Positions 9,946-19,550 of a stretch of 44,789 nt of DNA are shown in pieces. The notes beneath the pieces were generated by a model, which searched no databases, was not told the DNA's origin, and saw nothing but the letters and a program-made list of their open reading frames with translations. Within the stretch, counting starts at the first letter, position 1. Each line of letters begins with the position of its first letter. The stretch is taken from the NCBI RefSeq assembly GCF_002777915.1, contig NZ_NJGE01000017.1, forward strand, positions 1 to 44,789, given 5' to 3'. The position numbers and the translations under genes are program-made. This DNA is from Bartonella tribocorum. Lineage in GTDB: Bacteria; Pseudomonadota; Alphaproteobacteria; Rhizobiales; Rhizobiaceae.

Positions 9946-11016
9946 TCATAAGGATTCCCCACTCATTGCCACTTCATCTTCCTGATCAAAAAGTGTTTCT
10001 TTATTTTCATGAAATCGCCGTAAATCAGCCGTTATTTTTTGTAAGAGTCCGTTATTAACCATTTCATAACCAACACGGATAGCAGAAGCAAAACCATTAG
10101 CATTAGCACTACCGTGACTTTTTATGACAACACCATTCAAACCTAAAAGCACTCCCCCATTTACCCTATCGGGATCCATTTTATTTTTCAGCGTACGAAA
10201 AGCACTTCGCGATAAAAAATAACCAAGAGATGTTAAAAAAGAACTGCGCAGGGCAGAATTTAAAATCTCTGCGATCTGCCGTGCGGTCCCTTCTGCAGTT
10301 TTTAAAGCAATATTACCAGAAAATCCTTCTGTCACAACAACATCCACTGTCCCTTTTCCAATGTCATTGCCCTCAACAAACCCTTTATATTCCAATCCTT
10401 CTAATTGGACTTCACGCAAGATCATTCCTGCTTTTTTTATTTCATAAAGTCCTTTAACCTCTTCCACCCCCACATTTAAAAGTCCAACACTTGGCTTTTC
10501 AATATGATATAAAGCGCGAAACATACCTGCTCCCATAACGGCCAAATCAACCAACTGACTAGCAGATGCACCAATCGTTGCTCCAATATCCAAAACGATA
10601 CTCTCACTGCGAAGTGTTGGCCAAATACCTGCAATACCAGGACGTTCAGCCTCTGCCAACATTTTTAAACAAAAATAAGACATGGCCATAAGTGCCCCCG
10701 TATTACCAGCAGAAACGCAAGCATCAGCTTCACCATTTTTTACCGCTTCAATGGCATACCACATTGATGATTTACCACGTCCATTGCGAAGTGCTTGGCT
10801 TGGCTTTTCATCCATACGTGTATAGCTTTCTGTAGGATAAAAGCGCGACACGGAATCCAAACAGGGATATTTTTTTAAAACCGGCTTAACGTCCTCCTCT
10901 ATCCCATAAAACAGAAAATAAATATTTGACAAATACTTTTGGACAATTGCCGCTCCTGCAATAGTTGCTTCTGGACCATAATCACCGCCCATGACATCCA
11001 CAGAAATTCTAATCAC
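9946..11016 (-). CDS. plsX: Phosphate acyltransferase PlsX
   Basis: This enzyme makes acyl-phosphate from acyl-ACP, feeding PlsY and phospholipid synthesis. The 356 residues contain the family landmarks [14 protein letters not shown] at the N-terminus, [15 protein letters not shown], and [19 protein letters not shown]. The start is GTG at 11016, with the protein beginning [12 protein letters not shown]. It follows the DUF177 gene by about 150 bp and precedes fabH, the usual alphaproteobacterial cluster. Confidence 0.96.
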   Translation of the reverse strand: MIRISVDVMGGDYGPEATIAGAAIVQKYLSNIYFLFYGIEEDVKPVLKKYPCLDSVSRFYPTESYTRMDEKPSQALRNGRGKSSMWYAIEAVKNGEADACVSAGNTGALMAMSYFCLKMLAEAERPGIAGIWPTLRSESIVLDIGATIGASASQLVDLAVMGAGMFRALYHIEKPSVGLLNVGVEEVKGLYEIKKAGMILREVQLEGLEYKGFVEGNDIGKGTVDVVVTEGFSGNIALKTAEGTARQIAEILNSALRSSFLTSLGYFLSRSAFRTLKNKMDPDRVNGGVLLGLNGVVIKSHGSANANGFASAIRVGYEMVNNGLLQKITADLRRFHENKETLFDQEDEVAMSGESL

Positions 11017-11169
11017 GCTTCATATCCCACATCTTTTCATTTACATTTTTAAATACATATGATGATTTTTGGTCACTAAACACTCACAAAACATACCGGC
11101 GAAAACAACTTCGCAGAAGATACCGTTTTTATCATAACATACAATCGATAATTTTTTATGTTTTTACAA

Positions 11170-11727
11170 TCACTTCCAACCTTTCAAAACAGAAAATGGC
11201 GAAAATTTCTGCTCTGCTTCTTCTAAATTTTTTACCTCATGCATCTCTATCCCCTCTTTACGTGGATAATGATCAATAGACAACTCAAAAAACTCTTCCA
11301 TGATTGCACCAATATCAATTTTATCATCATAAAATACCTCCGGCGTATCAAGTCCCTCCACATCTAAAAACAATTCTCGTGTATCTTCTGATATTTTTGG
11401 TTTCATCAAATTTGAATCTTCGGGAATAAAAACAACTTCAATATTTTCACGGATAATATTTTCTAATGGTTCTAATGTAACAACACATAACTGTACGATA
11501 CGTGCTTGTAACAAACCTTTTATACGCACACCACGTTTTTTCCACGGAAGAATATGAAATTTTCCCTCACAAGATTTTACTTCAACTAAATCATGATTTT
11601 GAGCTAAATGTGTACATTCTTTTTTGTTTACACAAAGATGAACTCTTATACCTTTAGCAGGGAGAGAACGCACGGATATTGGATAAGCCAAAGCAAATGC
11701 CATTTGAGAAATATTTTGAACATTCAT
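11170..11727 (-). CDS. DUF177/YceD-family protein (rRNA accumulation type)
   Basis: The 185 residues match the DUF177 (YceD) family in general form and location immediately upstream of plsX. A central VVTLEPLENIIRENIEVVF corresponds to the family's usual C-V-T-L-E-P-like segment, with the Cys at CVVTLEP. An acidic stretch (around residues 130-160) includes FLDVEGLDTPEVF and KIDIGAIMEEFFELSIDHYPRK. The bacterial family has been linked to 23S rRNA accumulation; the exact role is not established. The ATG at 11727 follows GGGAG by 6 bases and is preferred over the TTG at 11733. rpmF does not follow it here. Confidence 0.85.
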   Translation of the reverse strand: MNVQNISQMAFALAYPISVRSLPAKGIRVHLCVNKKECTHLAQNHDLVEVKSCEGKFHILPWKKRGVRIKGLLQARIVQLCVVTLEPLENIIRENIEVVFIPEDSNLMKPKISEDTRELFLDVEGLDTPEVFYDDKIDIGAIMEEFFELSIDHYPRKEGIEMHEVKNLEEAEQKFSPFSVLKGWK

Positions 11728-11941
11728 TGACAACTCCCAAACATGAAAACCTATGAATACTGTGCTTTTATTTAGCTCAAGTACATTTCATTCATTTTTT
11801 TCTTTTCTAAAGAAATTCTATATGGCATAATTTGTTTTATAACAGGGAAACTCAATGTAAGCTACGGTAGATTAAGCTAAAATTAGAAAAAACTTGGGGT
11901 TGCCTTCTTGTCGCACATCTCAGTATAAAAAGGAGATATCA

Positions 11942-12430
11942 TTGTTTCAAATGCCTCACACAGTGGCCTTAATCAAACGTAAATTGTTGGTTGGTCTATC
12001 AATAGCAAGCATCGTAACACTTGCGGGTTGTAGTCTTCTTGATTCTTCAGGGTCAAGTCAAATTTATAGAGAGGGCTATATTCTTGATAAAAATGCTCTG
12101 AGTTCTATTTCTGTTGGTTCAAGTCAGGAGCAAGTTCTTTTAACTTTAGGGACCCCTTCATTAAAGACAAAATATGATAATGAAGTTTTTTATTACATCT
12201 CACAAACACGCTATCGTGGGATGCAATTTATGAAAACAAAGATTATTGATCGCAAAGTTTTAGCTATTTACTTCAATGGAAACAATCAGGTTGCAAAAGT
12301 TGCTAACTATGGTCTACAAGACGGTCAAGTATTTGATTTTATTACGCAAACAACACCAACTCTAACAAAAGAACACCCTTTCTTAATTCAAATTATAAAG
12401 GGCCCTGCAAATCCACCAATCCCTAATTAA
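11942..12430 (+). CDS. bamE: Outer membrane assembly lipoprotein BamE
   Basis: This SmpA/OmlA-type lipoprotein is a subunit of the beta-barrel assembly machine at the periplasmic face of the outer membrane. The signal is KRKLLVGLSIASIVTLAGC, ending in a lipobox (LAGC). The mature domain has ISVGSSQEQVLLTLGTPSLK, the BamE core. A TTG start at 11942 is preferred because AGGAG (11931-11935) lies 6 bases upstream; the next ATG (11951) would be 15 bases away. With TTG the protein has 163 residues. It is divergent from the DUF177-plsX operon across about 210 bp and convergent with nusB. Confidence 0.93.
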   Translation: MFQMPHTVALIKRKLLVGLSIASIVTLAGCSLLDSSGSSQIYREGYILDKNALSSISVGSSQEQVLLTLGTPSLKTKYDNEVFYYISQTRYRGMQFMKTKIIDRKVLAIYFNGNNQVAKVANYGLQDGQVFDFITQTTPTLTKEHPFLIQIIKGPANPPIPN

Positions 12431-12456
12431 GTATAGCGTCTATTTACCATTTCAAC

Positions 12457-12489
12457 TTTACTAGGTCTGATATTATCAGGCCTAGTAAA
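12457..12489. terminator. Long hairpin between convergent bamE and nusB
   Basis: The arms are 16 bp, from TTTACTAGG onward to CCTAGTAAA, with one U-G pair and a 1-nt centre. The plus strand after the hairpin is A-rich rather than T-rich, and no clear T-tract follows on the minus strand. It may therefore stop transcription from both sides inefficiently or act as a transcript-end stabiliser. Its position between two convergent genes supports a bidirectional terminator role. Confidence 0.6.
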
Positions 12490-12505
12490 ATAAAAAATAT
12501 AGCGA

Positions 12506-12976
12506 TTAGGGGCGGATTTTTTTTGCTATACTGTCAAGAACTGCATTAACAAGTTTTGGCTCATCACCTTCAAAAAACGCTTTGGCTATGTCAACATATT
12601 CATCCATGACAACCGCAACAGGAACATCTTTACGGTTGATCAGCTCCCATAAAGCTGCTCGTAAAATTGCTCGCAATATCGAATCAAGACGTGAAAGAGA
12701 CCATTCTGCGGAAAGCTGTTGATGAAGTAGAGGATCAAGCTGCTTTTGATCTTTTACAACACCCGTTATAATCGCTAAAAACCATTGAAAATCAGCTTCA
12801 AGATACTGGTCTCCATCAATATCTTTTCCCAAACGATAAGCCTCATACTCAGAAGCTGTTTCCATCACTCCCGAACCCACAATATCCATTTGATAGAGAG
12901 CCTGAACTGCTGCGAGTCTTGCTGCTCCACGTTTATTGGCTGAACGCGGAAAATGTCTGCTTTTTATATCAGCCAT
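12506..12976 (-). CDS. nusB: Transcription antitermination factor NusB
   Basis: NusB binds boxA with NusE (S10) and promotes antitermination of rRNA operons. The 156-residue all-helical protein has the family landmarks [17 protein letters not shown] near the N-terminus and [31 protein letters not shown] near the C-terminus (split here only by reading, not by any gap). The ATG at 12976 lies 2 bp after the ribH stop, so the two are co-translated. It is the last gene of the riboflavin cluster. Confidence 0.96.
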   Translation of the reverse strand: MADIKSRHFPRSANKRGAARLAAVQALYQMDIVGSGVMETASEYEAYRLGKDIDGDQYLEADFQWFLAIITGVVKDQKQLDPLLHQQLSAEWSLSRLDSILRAILRAALWELINRKDVPVAVVMDEYVDIAKAFFEGDEPKLVNAVLDSIAKKIRP

Positions 12977-12978
12977 AT

Positions 12979-13434
12979 TTAACGATTATCTCCGAATCTC
13001 TTTTTTAGAGCGATCATACATAAAGCAGCTTCAGCCGCAAAACCACCTTTATTTTTGTCATCTTGTTTTGCACGCACCCATGCTTGCTCTTCATTTTCAA
13101 CAGTTAAAATACCATTTCCAATAGCCAAGCACTTATGAATAGTTAAATCCATCAAAGCACGACAAGAATCATTGGCAACGATTTCAAAGTGATATGTTTC
13201 ACCCCGAATAACACAGCCCAGTGCAACATAACCATCATAAGATATCCTATTTTGTTCAGCAAAAGCTATTGCCGCTGGTATTTCTAAGGCTCCTGGAACA
13301 GTTATAATATCATAACTTGCTTCAGCTTTTTGCAAAGCACTCACAGCACCTTTCAAAAGCGCATCAGAAATCTCTTCATAAAAACGCGCTTCAACAATCA
13401 ATACGTGAGGATTTTTACGTATCTCTTTCATCAT
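12979..13434 (-). CDS. ribH: 6,7-dimethyl-8-ribityllumazine synthase
   Basis: This enzyme condenses 5-amino-6-ribitylaminouracil with dihydroxybutanone phosphate in riboflavin synthesis. The 152 residues carry [11 protein letters not shown] and [17 protein letters not shown], the phosphate- and substrate-binding segments with the catalytic His. The start is placed at ATG 13434 ([21 protein letters not shown]); an in-frame extension to 13503 is hydrophobic, unlike the family, and lacks a ribosome-binding site. No strong site precedes 13434 either. It lies between ribE and nusB. Confidence 0.95.
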   Translation of the reverse strand: MMKEIRKNPHVLIVEARFYEEISDALLKGAVSALQKAEASYDIITVPGALEIPAAIAFAEQNRISYDGYVALGCVIRGETYHFEIVANDSCRALMDLTIHKCLAIGNGILTVENEEQAWVRAKQDDKNKGGFAAEAALCMIALKKRFGDNR

Positions 13435-13515
13435 AATGAAATTCCACAAAAAACAAATCAAAAACTCAAAGTTTATAGAGCATAAAGTTCTAAAAACAAT
13501 CAATAGAGCTGTAAC

Positions 13516-14133
13516 TTATTCATCTTCTTTTTTAAAAGCAAAAAACTTAGCAGCATAACGAGCAAGTTGATCAATTTCCAAATTAACCCAATCTCCAATT
13601 TTAGCGTATCCCCACGTTGTCACTTCAAGTGTATGACGAATAATAAGAACATCAAAAACACAACCCTCAACACCATTAACAGTCAAAGATGTCCCATTAA
13701 GTGCAACAGATCCCTTAGGAACAATGAAAGGCATAAATTGTCTTGCAACTCTTAGATAAAAACGAATGGCATCCCCTTCATTTTTTTGTTCAATGATCTC
13801 AGCCAAGCCATCAATATGCCCAGAAACCAAATGCCCTCCCATTTCATCACCCAATCGAAGTGAACGTTCTAAATTAACAAAAGTTCCTTTTTTCCATTGG
13901 GCAAGATTTGTTAAACGTAATGCTTCTTCCCACGCCTCAACAACAAACCAATTGGAAGCTTCTTGGTTAAATCCTCTTTCCACAATTGTCAGACAAATTC
14001 CTGAACACGCAATTGATGCACCAATTGCTAAACTTTCTACAGCATAGCGTGTAGAAATCTTTAAACGTATCCCCTGTTTTAAAGATTGAACATCTTCAAC
14101 ACAACCGATATCCGTTATAATTCCTGTGAACAT
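13516..14133 (-). CDS. ribE: Riboflavin synthase, alpha subunit
   Basis: This enzyme dismutates two 6,7-dimethyl-8-ribityllumazine molecules to riboflavin. The 205 residues show the internal duplication of lumazine-binding domains: [13 protein letters not shown] begins the first (about 1-97) and LVSGHIDGLAEI the second (about 98-195). The VALNGTSLTVNG segment is also conserved. Its ATG at 14133 lies inside the ribD 3' end, a 19-bp overlap implying coupled translation. Confidence 0.96.
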   Translation of the reverse strand: MFTGIITDIGCVEDVQSLKQGIRLKISTRYAVESLAIGASIACSGICLTIVERGFNQEASNWFVVEAWEEALRLTNLAQWKKGTFVNLERSLRLGDEMGGHLVSGHIDGLAEIIEQKNEGDAIRFYLRVARQFMPFIVPKGSVALNGTSLTVNGVEGCVFDVLIIRHTLEVTTWGYAKIGDWVNLEIDQLARYAAKFFAFKKEDE

Positions 14134-15242
14134 AATGTCTTACGTCTCCATTTATAAAAACGGTCATTTCCAAACATTTTTGTCTCAACTTCATGAAATT
14201 GCGAGAGATAATTTCCAAAATGGGGGGCTTCAATACGATTTTTCCCTAAAACAATAGGACTATAAAAACATATCAAATGATCAACACAACCCGCATTCAA
14301 AAACTTTTCTCCTGTCTTTACGCCCCCTTCCAATAAAACACTATTAACCCCGTGGTTATAAAGCATCTGTAAAAGAACAAAGGGTTCTACATAACCATTA
14401 TTCATCTCTACCGAATAAACAAACACACCGTATTGCTTCAATGCATTTTTTTTACTTTCCTTTGAAAGACCTACATCACAAATAACCCATGTAGGAATTT
14501 TTATGGCTGTTTGGACAACTTTCGCATCAAGGGGAATCGATAAATCTGCATCCAAAATAATACGAATTGGTGAACGCATTTCCATTCCTGGCAAACGACA
14601 ATTGAGTTGTGGATCATCTGCTAGTATAGTACCAATACCAACGAGAATCGCATTGTTTTGAGCCCGTAGAATATGCGTATGGGTATGAGAAAGCGTTCCA
14701 CTAATCTTTATTCCCCCCTCCTCTCTTTTTCCCACACTATTATCAGCAGAAACTGCCATTTTAAAAGTGACAGCACAGCGTTGCATCTTTCTTATACACC
14801 AATGCGTCCATAAAGATTCAAAAGCCTCTTCAGCTAAAATGCCCTCAACGACTTCAATATCAGCCGCCCGCAAAAGAGCAAGACCACGACCATCCACACG
14901 CTTATCACAATCAGTAAGAGCAACAACAACTCGGGAAATACCTGAATGAATAAGTGCATTGACACACGGAGAAGTTTTTCCATAATGGGCGCAGGGTTCT
15001 AAAGTAATATAAGCAGTCGCTCCTTGAGCCAGAGAACCGGCCATGTGTAAAGCTTGCACTTCCGCATGAGGTCTCCCGTGAAGAGCTGTTACGCCATAGC
15101 CAACAATAAATGGTCCCGCACCATCATTATTTTGTACAATTAATGTACCAACCGAAGGATTTTCGCCTGTAAGCCCCACATGACGCTCTGCTAAACGGAT
15201 AGCAGCAGCCATAAACCGCTCATCTTGTACTTTTTTATTCAT
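14115..15242 (-). CDS. ribD: Bifunctional riboflavin deaminase/reductase
   Basis: RibD performs the deamination and side-chain reduction steps after GTP cyclohydrolase II. The N-terminal zinc deaminase (about residues 1-145) has HAEVQAL and [11 protein letters not shown], supplying the zinc His/Cys ligands and the catalytic Glu. The C-terminal reductase (about 150-370) carries [10 protein letters not shown] and [18 protein letters not shown] 15242 is used, overlapping the last codons of nrdR by 8 bp. The gene also overlaps ribE. No FMN riboswitch is visible ahead of the cluster, and the genes read on from nrdR. Confidence 0.95.
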   Translation of the reverse strand: MNKKVQDERFMAAAIRLAERHVGLTGENPSVGTLIVQNNDGAGPFIVGYGVTALHGRPHAEVQALHMAGSLAQGATAYITLEPCAHYGKTSPCVNALIHSGISRVVVALTDCDKRVDGRGLALLRAADIEVVEGILAEEAFESLWTHWCIRKMQRCAVTFKMAVSADNSVGKREEGGIKISGTLSHTHTHILRAQNNAILVGIGTILADDPQLNCRLPGMEMRSPIRIILDADLSIPLDAKVVQTAIKIPTWVICDVGLSKESKKNALKQYGVFVYSVEMNNGYVEPFVLLQMLYNHGVNSVLLEGGVKTGEKFLNAGCVDHLICFYSPIVLGKNRIEAPHFGNYLSQFHEVETKMFGNDRFYKWRRKTLCSQEL

Positions 15243-15717
15243 CAAAACAAGATTCTGTATCCGCTATACCCTTTGACAACTCATCGATAATATCGTGAAA
15301 ATCGCTTGCATTACGAAAATCTCGATACACAGAAGCAAAACGGATATAAGCGATATCATCAATTCTTTTTAATGCTTCCATCACAAGATGTCCAATTTTT
15401 TCTGAAGCAATCTCTGGTTCCCCCAAACTCTCAAGCTGGCGTACAATACCAGAGACTGCTCGTTCAATACGATCAGGATCAATATTGCGCTTACGTACAG
15501 CCACGTCAACAGATCGCATTAATTTATCACGATCAAATGGCTCACATCGCCCACTTTTTTTAGTAACCAAAAGCTCACGCAATTGAACACGTTCAAAAGT
15601 TGTAAAACGGCCACCGCAAACGGAACACACACGGCGGCGGCGAATCACCGCCCCCTCTTCTGCTGGACGTGAGTCTTTGACCTGTGTATCCTCATATTGA
15701 CAGTAAGGACAGCGCAT
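15235..15717 (-). CDS. nrdR: Transcriptional repressor NrdR
   Basis: NrdR represses ribonucleotide reductase genes in response to nucleotide levels. The 160 residues begin [19 protein letters not shown] zinc ribbon uses the two Cys of RCPYC and the two of CSVCGGRF. An ATP-cone domain follows, about residues 50-140, from REL(L)[16 protein letters not shown]. It lies 13 bp downstream of glyA and overlaps ribD, the standard order in alphaproteobacteria. Confidence 0.97.
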   Translation of the reverse strand: MRCPYCQYEDTQVKDSRPAEEGAVIRRRRVCSVCGGRFTTFERVQLRELLVTKKSGRCEPFDRDKLMRSVDVAVRKRNIDPDRIERAVSGIVRQLESLGEPEIASEKIGHLVMEALKRIDDIAYIRFASVYRDFRNASDFHDIIDELSKGIADTESCFDE

Positions 15718-15730
15718 CTCTTTTTCATCC

Positions 15731-17044
15731 TTAACGCGTGCTGAGATAAGAGTAAAGAGGAAATTGACTCGTTATATCTTCCACCTTTTTCTTAACAACC
15801 ATTTCAACGGCATGATTATCTTCATCACTTTTTGCGTTCCGAAGACCATCAAGAACTTCTGCAATCAGATGCGCAACTTGAACAAACTCTTTTTCTAAAA
15901 AACCACGCGTTGTGGCAGCAGGTGATCCCAAACGAATTCCCGATGTTATAGATGGTGTTTCAGGATCAAAAGGAATGCCATTTTTATTGCAGGTAATATG
16001 AGCGCGTCCTAAAGCCAATTCGGCACGTTTTCCTGTTAGATTTTTCGAACGTAAATCAACCAATAACAAATGATTGTCTGTACCGCCAGAAACAATATTA
16101 AAACCATTACTCTGTAATGTTTTTGCTAAAGTTTTTGCATTCGCGACAACATTGACACTGTAATTCTTGAAAGAAGGATGCAAAGCCTCCCCAAATGCAA
16201 CAGCCTTTGCCGCAATCACATGCATTAAAGGCCCCCCTTGAAGACCAGGAAAAATAGCAGAATTAATTTTTTTGGATAAAGCCTCATCATTTGTCAATAT
16301 CAAACCACCACGGGGACCTCGAAGCGATTTATGTGTTGTTGTCGTTACAATATGCGCATGTGGAACAGGTGAAGGATGTACGCCACCAGCAACAAGACCA
16401 GCAATATGAGACATATCAACGAGGAGATGAGCACCGATTTCATCTGCAATTTCACGGAATCTTTCCCAATCCCAGAATCGAGGATAAGATGAGCCCCCTG
16501 CTATAATAAGTTTTGGTTTACGTTCTTTTGCAAGCCGCTCAACTTCATCCATATCAATAATCTGATCTTCTTGACGCACACCATAGGAAACAACATCAAA
16601 CCATTTTCCTGACATATTGACAGATGAACCATGCGTAAGGTGACCACCAGCATTTAGATCCAATCCCATAAATGTGTCACCAGGCTGGAGTAACGCCAGA
16701 AAAACAGCTTGATTCATTTGGCTACCAGAATTAGGCTGTACGTTTGCAAAAGCAGCACCAAAAAGCTGTTTTGCTCTTTCAATGGCTAAATCTTCAACGA
16801 CATCGACAAACTGACACCCGCCATAGTAGCGCTTTCTTGGATAACCTTCTGCATATTTATTGGTTAAAACAGACCCTTGCGCTTCAAGAACCGCTCTTGA
16901 AACAATATTTTCTGAAGCAATCAGTTCAATCTCATGTTGTTGACGCCCAAATTCCCCTCTAATGGCGTTAAAGATTGCACCATCAACTGTCTGTAAATTA
17001 TCATTAAAAAAGCGCTTTTGTGCGTCATTTTCTTGCTGAGTCAT
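15731..17044 (-). CDS. glyA: Serine hydroxymethyltransferase
   Basis: This PLP enzyme interconverts serine and glycine with tetrahydrofolate, supplying one-carbon units. The 437-residue protein starts at ATG 17044, with AGGAACG upstream; the frame extends to 17062. The PLP lysine lies in [15 protein letters not shown], and family segments include [19 protein letters not shown] and [17 protein letters not shown]. It is the first gene of the probable glyA-nrdR-ribDEH-nusB operon. Confidence 0.98.
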   Translation of the reverse strand: MTQQENDAQKRFFNDNLQTVDGAIFNAIRGEFGRQQHEIELIASENIVSRAVLEAQGSVLTNKYAEGYPRKRYYGGCQFVDVVEDLAIERAKQLFGAAFANVQPNSGSQMNQAVFLALLQPGDTFMGLDLNAGGHLTHGSSVNMSGKWFDVVSYGVRQEDQIIDMDEVERLAKERKPKLIIAGGSSYPRFWDWERFREIADEIGAHLLVDMSHIAGLVAGGVHPSPVPHAHIVTTTTHKSLRGPRGGLILTNDEALSKKINSAIFPGLQGGPLMHVIAAKAVAFGEALHPSFKNYSVNVVANAKTLAKTLQSNGFNIVSGGTDNHLLLVDLRSKNLTGKRAELALGRAHITCNKNGIPFDPETPSITSGIRLGSPAATTRGFLEKEFVQVAHLIAEVLDGLRNAKSDEDNHAVEMVVKKKVEDITSQFPLYSYLSTR

Positions 17045-17373
17045 AAAACACGTTCCTAACATTAAAAAATAAAGTCACTAAAAGATAACACAGCAAACCA
17101 TGCAAACCAAACATTTTAAACCACTTACACTCAAAAATGCTGATACAAACATTTATCTTATTCCTCGTCATAGAAACAGCAAAAAACTTGCCCCACAAGA
17201 AGAGTGAAAAATGAAATTAAGTTTCTTCTTTTATGTTCTTATTAATACCTTTTACAAAAAATATTTATAATCTAAAGAAATTCAATAAGTTAATGATTAT
17301 GATTTAAGTTGGTAATGATTTATAATGAGAAAAGCTAGATATCGTAGAGAAAATTAAGATAGGGCGTTTAAGA
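17045..17373. promoter_or_regulatory. Divergent upstream region of glyA and argC
   Basis: About 330 bp without a reading frame, AT-rich, lies between two divergent genes and must contain both promoters. I could not place confident -35/-10 pairs or a riboswitch fold. Confidence 0.5.
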
Positions 17374-18306
17374 ATGGTAACCAAAGTTTTTATTGATGGT
17401 GAACACGGCACAACCGGACTACAAATACAAAAACGCTTAGAAAAACGTACAGATTTAAAACTTCTCTCTCTTGCTCATGAGGATCGTCATAATGTTTATC
17501 TGCGGCAAGATTATCTTAATCAAACCGATATAGCTATTTTATGTCTTCCAGATGATGCAGCACGCGAAACCGTTCATTGGCTAAAAAAAAATAAAAACAT
17601 TCGGGTTATTGATAGCTCAACAGCTCACCGTATTGCACCAAACTGGGTCTACGGTTTTCCAGAAATGACAGCAGGCCAAAAAAAACGCATTCAAGCAGCC
17701 CATTATGTATCTAATCCTGGATGTTATCCTACTGGTGCCATAAGCTTAATTCGCCCACTTCGCGAAGCGGGATTGCTAGACGCCAATTATCCCATTTCGA
17801 TTCAGGCAACCTCCGGCTATACCGGTGGTGGGAAGCAATTGATTACACAAATGGAAAATCAATCTCAAGAAAATATTCAGGAAAATTATTTTATCTATGG
17901 ACTTAATCTTGAACACAAACATGTGCCAGAAATTAAACTTCATGGACAAATTAACCAAACGCCACTTTTTATCCCCAGTGTTGGTCGTTTCCCTCAGGGA
18001 ATGATTGTGAATCTTCCACTGCACCGTCGTCTATTCACAAAATCAGCAAACTGTTCTGACTTGCGCGAAATTCTTGCAAACCATTACGATGGACAAAACA
18101 TCATTTCAGTTGCATCACAAGATGAAACGGCTTCCCTTCAAAGACTAAATCCAGAATGTTTTGCCCATAAAGATGGTATGAAACTGTTCGTATTTGGAAA
18201 TGATCGCGAAGGAATTTTTAATCTCTTTGCCCTATTCGATAATTTAGGAAAAGGCGCATCAGCTGCTGCTATCCAAAACCTTGATTTAATGCTTTCAGCC
18301 AATTAA
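17374..18306 (+). CDS. argC: N-acetyl-gamma-glutamyl-phosphate reductase, short type
   Basis: This enzyme catalyses the third step of arginine biosynthesis, NADPH-dependent reduction of N-acetylglutamyl phosphate. The 310 residues fit the shorter type 2 AGPR family. Seen are FIDGEHGTTGLQIQKRL (nucleotide-binding start), SNPGCYPTGAI with the catalytic Cys, and QATSGYTGGGKQLI. The ATG at 17374 follows AGGGCG. The gene is single and convergent with ctaA, with only 22 bp between the stops. Confidence 0.95.
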   Translation: MVTKVFIDGEHGTTGLQIQKRLEKRTDLKLLSLAHEDRHNVYLRQDYLNQTDIAILCLPDDAARETVHWLKKNKNIRVIDSSTAHRIAPNWVYGFPEMTAGQKKRIQAAHYVSNPGCYPTGAISLIRPLREAGLLDANYPISIQATSGYTGGGKQLITQMENQSQENIQENYFIYGLNLEHKHVPEIKLHGQINQTPLFIPSVGRFPQGMIVNLPLHRRLFTKSANCSDLREILANHYDGQNIISVASQDETASLQRLNPECFAHKDGMKLFVFGNDREGIFNLFALFDNLGKGASAAAIQNLDLMLSAN

Positions 18307-18328
18307 ACGTTATCTAGATACAACCTGT

Positions 18329-19420
18329 TTACTCAACAACGCGATATGCCCCTTTTGTTGCTCGCCAGTGCGCAACTGCAAAACATAACACGGCTAATGC
18401 CATACTTTGATGAATGAGCCCTAAACTTATCGGAACCTCATGTAACAGTGTCAAGATACCTAAAAGTGCTTGGATAATGATCATAAAGCAGATAAGAAAT
18501 GCCCGACGAGAGTGAGTTGAATGTGGAACACTCTTTTGTACATAGAAAGCATGAAGAGCCGAGATGATCAATAGAAAATAAGCAAAAAACCGATGAATAA
18601 ATTGAACCGTTAAGGGATTTTCGAATAAATTGAGCCAAATAGGACGTTGCTGCAACAATCCATCAGGAATAATCTGACCATCCATAAGGGGCCATGTATT
18701 ATAGACTTTTCCAGCATGAAGCCCTGCAACCAAAGCCCCCAGATAAATTTCTATCAAAACGAAAACAACGATCCAAGCCGCAAAATATTGCACCTTTTGA
18801 TTGGCTGGTTTTTCTGAATACTCTGCAAGTCCTCGAGATAAATAAGTAACAAAAATAATAACAAAACACGCTGTTATAAGATGAAATGCCAAACGATATT
18901 GGCTCACACTTGTTAGATTACTTTGTCCAATTCCTGAGGCAACCATCCACCAACCAATAAAGCCTTGAAAGGCGATAAGGATCGGCACAACAATAAGCGA
19001 GAGTAAAATATTTTTTTCAATACGCTTTGTCGCCCAAAACCAAATTAATCCAAATAAAGCGACAAGACCAACAAGACGCCCCAGAACACGGTGCGCCCAT
19101 TCCCACCAAAAAATGACCTTAAAAGCACTTAAAGTCATATCACGATTAAGCAGCTTATACTGTGTGATCTGTTGATATTTTAAAAATTCCTCTTGCCATT
19201 GCTCCTCACCGATCGGTGGAATAACGCCATGAATTGGCTTCCATTCCGTTATCGATAATCCTGATCCCGTCAAACGGGTTGCTCCCCCTACCAAAACAAT
19301 TGCTAAGCAAAGCAATAAAATAGAATAAAGCCATACCTGAATTTGCTTTCGATTTCTCTTTTGCACAGGTGTTAAAAAGTTATCGTTTAATCTTTTTACT
19401 GCTATCTCTGATTGCCCCAC
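18329..19420 (-). CDS. ctaA: Heme A synthase
   Basis: This inner-membrane protein oxidises heme O to heme A for aa3-type cytochrome oxidase. Eight hydrophobic segments can be followed. Conserved heme-handling segments include GGATRLTGSGLSITEWKP, WEWAHRVLGRLVG, VSQYRLAFHLI, and IHRFFAYFLLI, with the His pairs in place. GTG 19420 is chosen because GGAGAG lies 4 bases upstream; a TTG at 19438 in the same frame is the alternative. Family assignment is clear; only the start is uncertain. Confidence 0.94.
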   Translation of the reverse strand: MGQSEIAVKRLNDNFLTPVQKRNRKQIQVWLYSILLLCLAIVLVGGATRLTGSGLSITEWKPIHGVIPPIGEEQWQEEFLKYQQITQYKLLNRDMTLSAFKVIFWWEWAHRVLGRLVGLVALFGLIWFWATKRIEKNILLSLIVVPILIAFQGFIGWWMVASGIGQSNLTSVSQYRLAFHLITACFVIIFVTYLSRGLAEYSEKPANQKVQYFAAWIVVFVLIEIYLGALVAGLHAGKVYNTWPLMDGQIIPDGLLQQRPIWLNLFENPLTVQFIHRFFAYFLLIISALHAFYVQKSVPHSTHSRRAFLICFMIIIQALLGILTLLHEVPISLGLIHQSMALAVLCFAVAHWRATKGAYRVVE

Positions 19421-19550
19421 GCTTCTCTCCAACTGCAATGCATTTTAAAATTTAAACATAAAATCTTCGTATTTTAAGTATGTACTATAACTTTAGCAAA
19501 AAACAAGCATACCGCGAGAATACACGATACATATTTCTTGTTTACGAAGT

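Noticed and set aside
13100..17062. Possible FMN riboswitch for the rib genes
   Set aside because: The rib genes overlap one another and nrdR, leaving no leader; no FMN-box pattern was seen.
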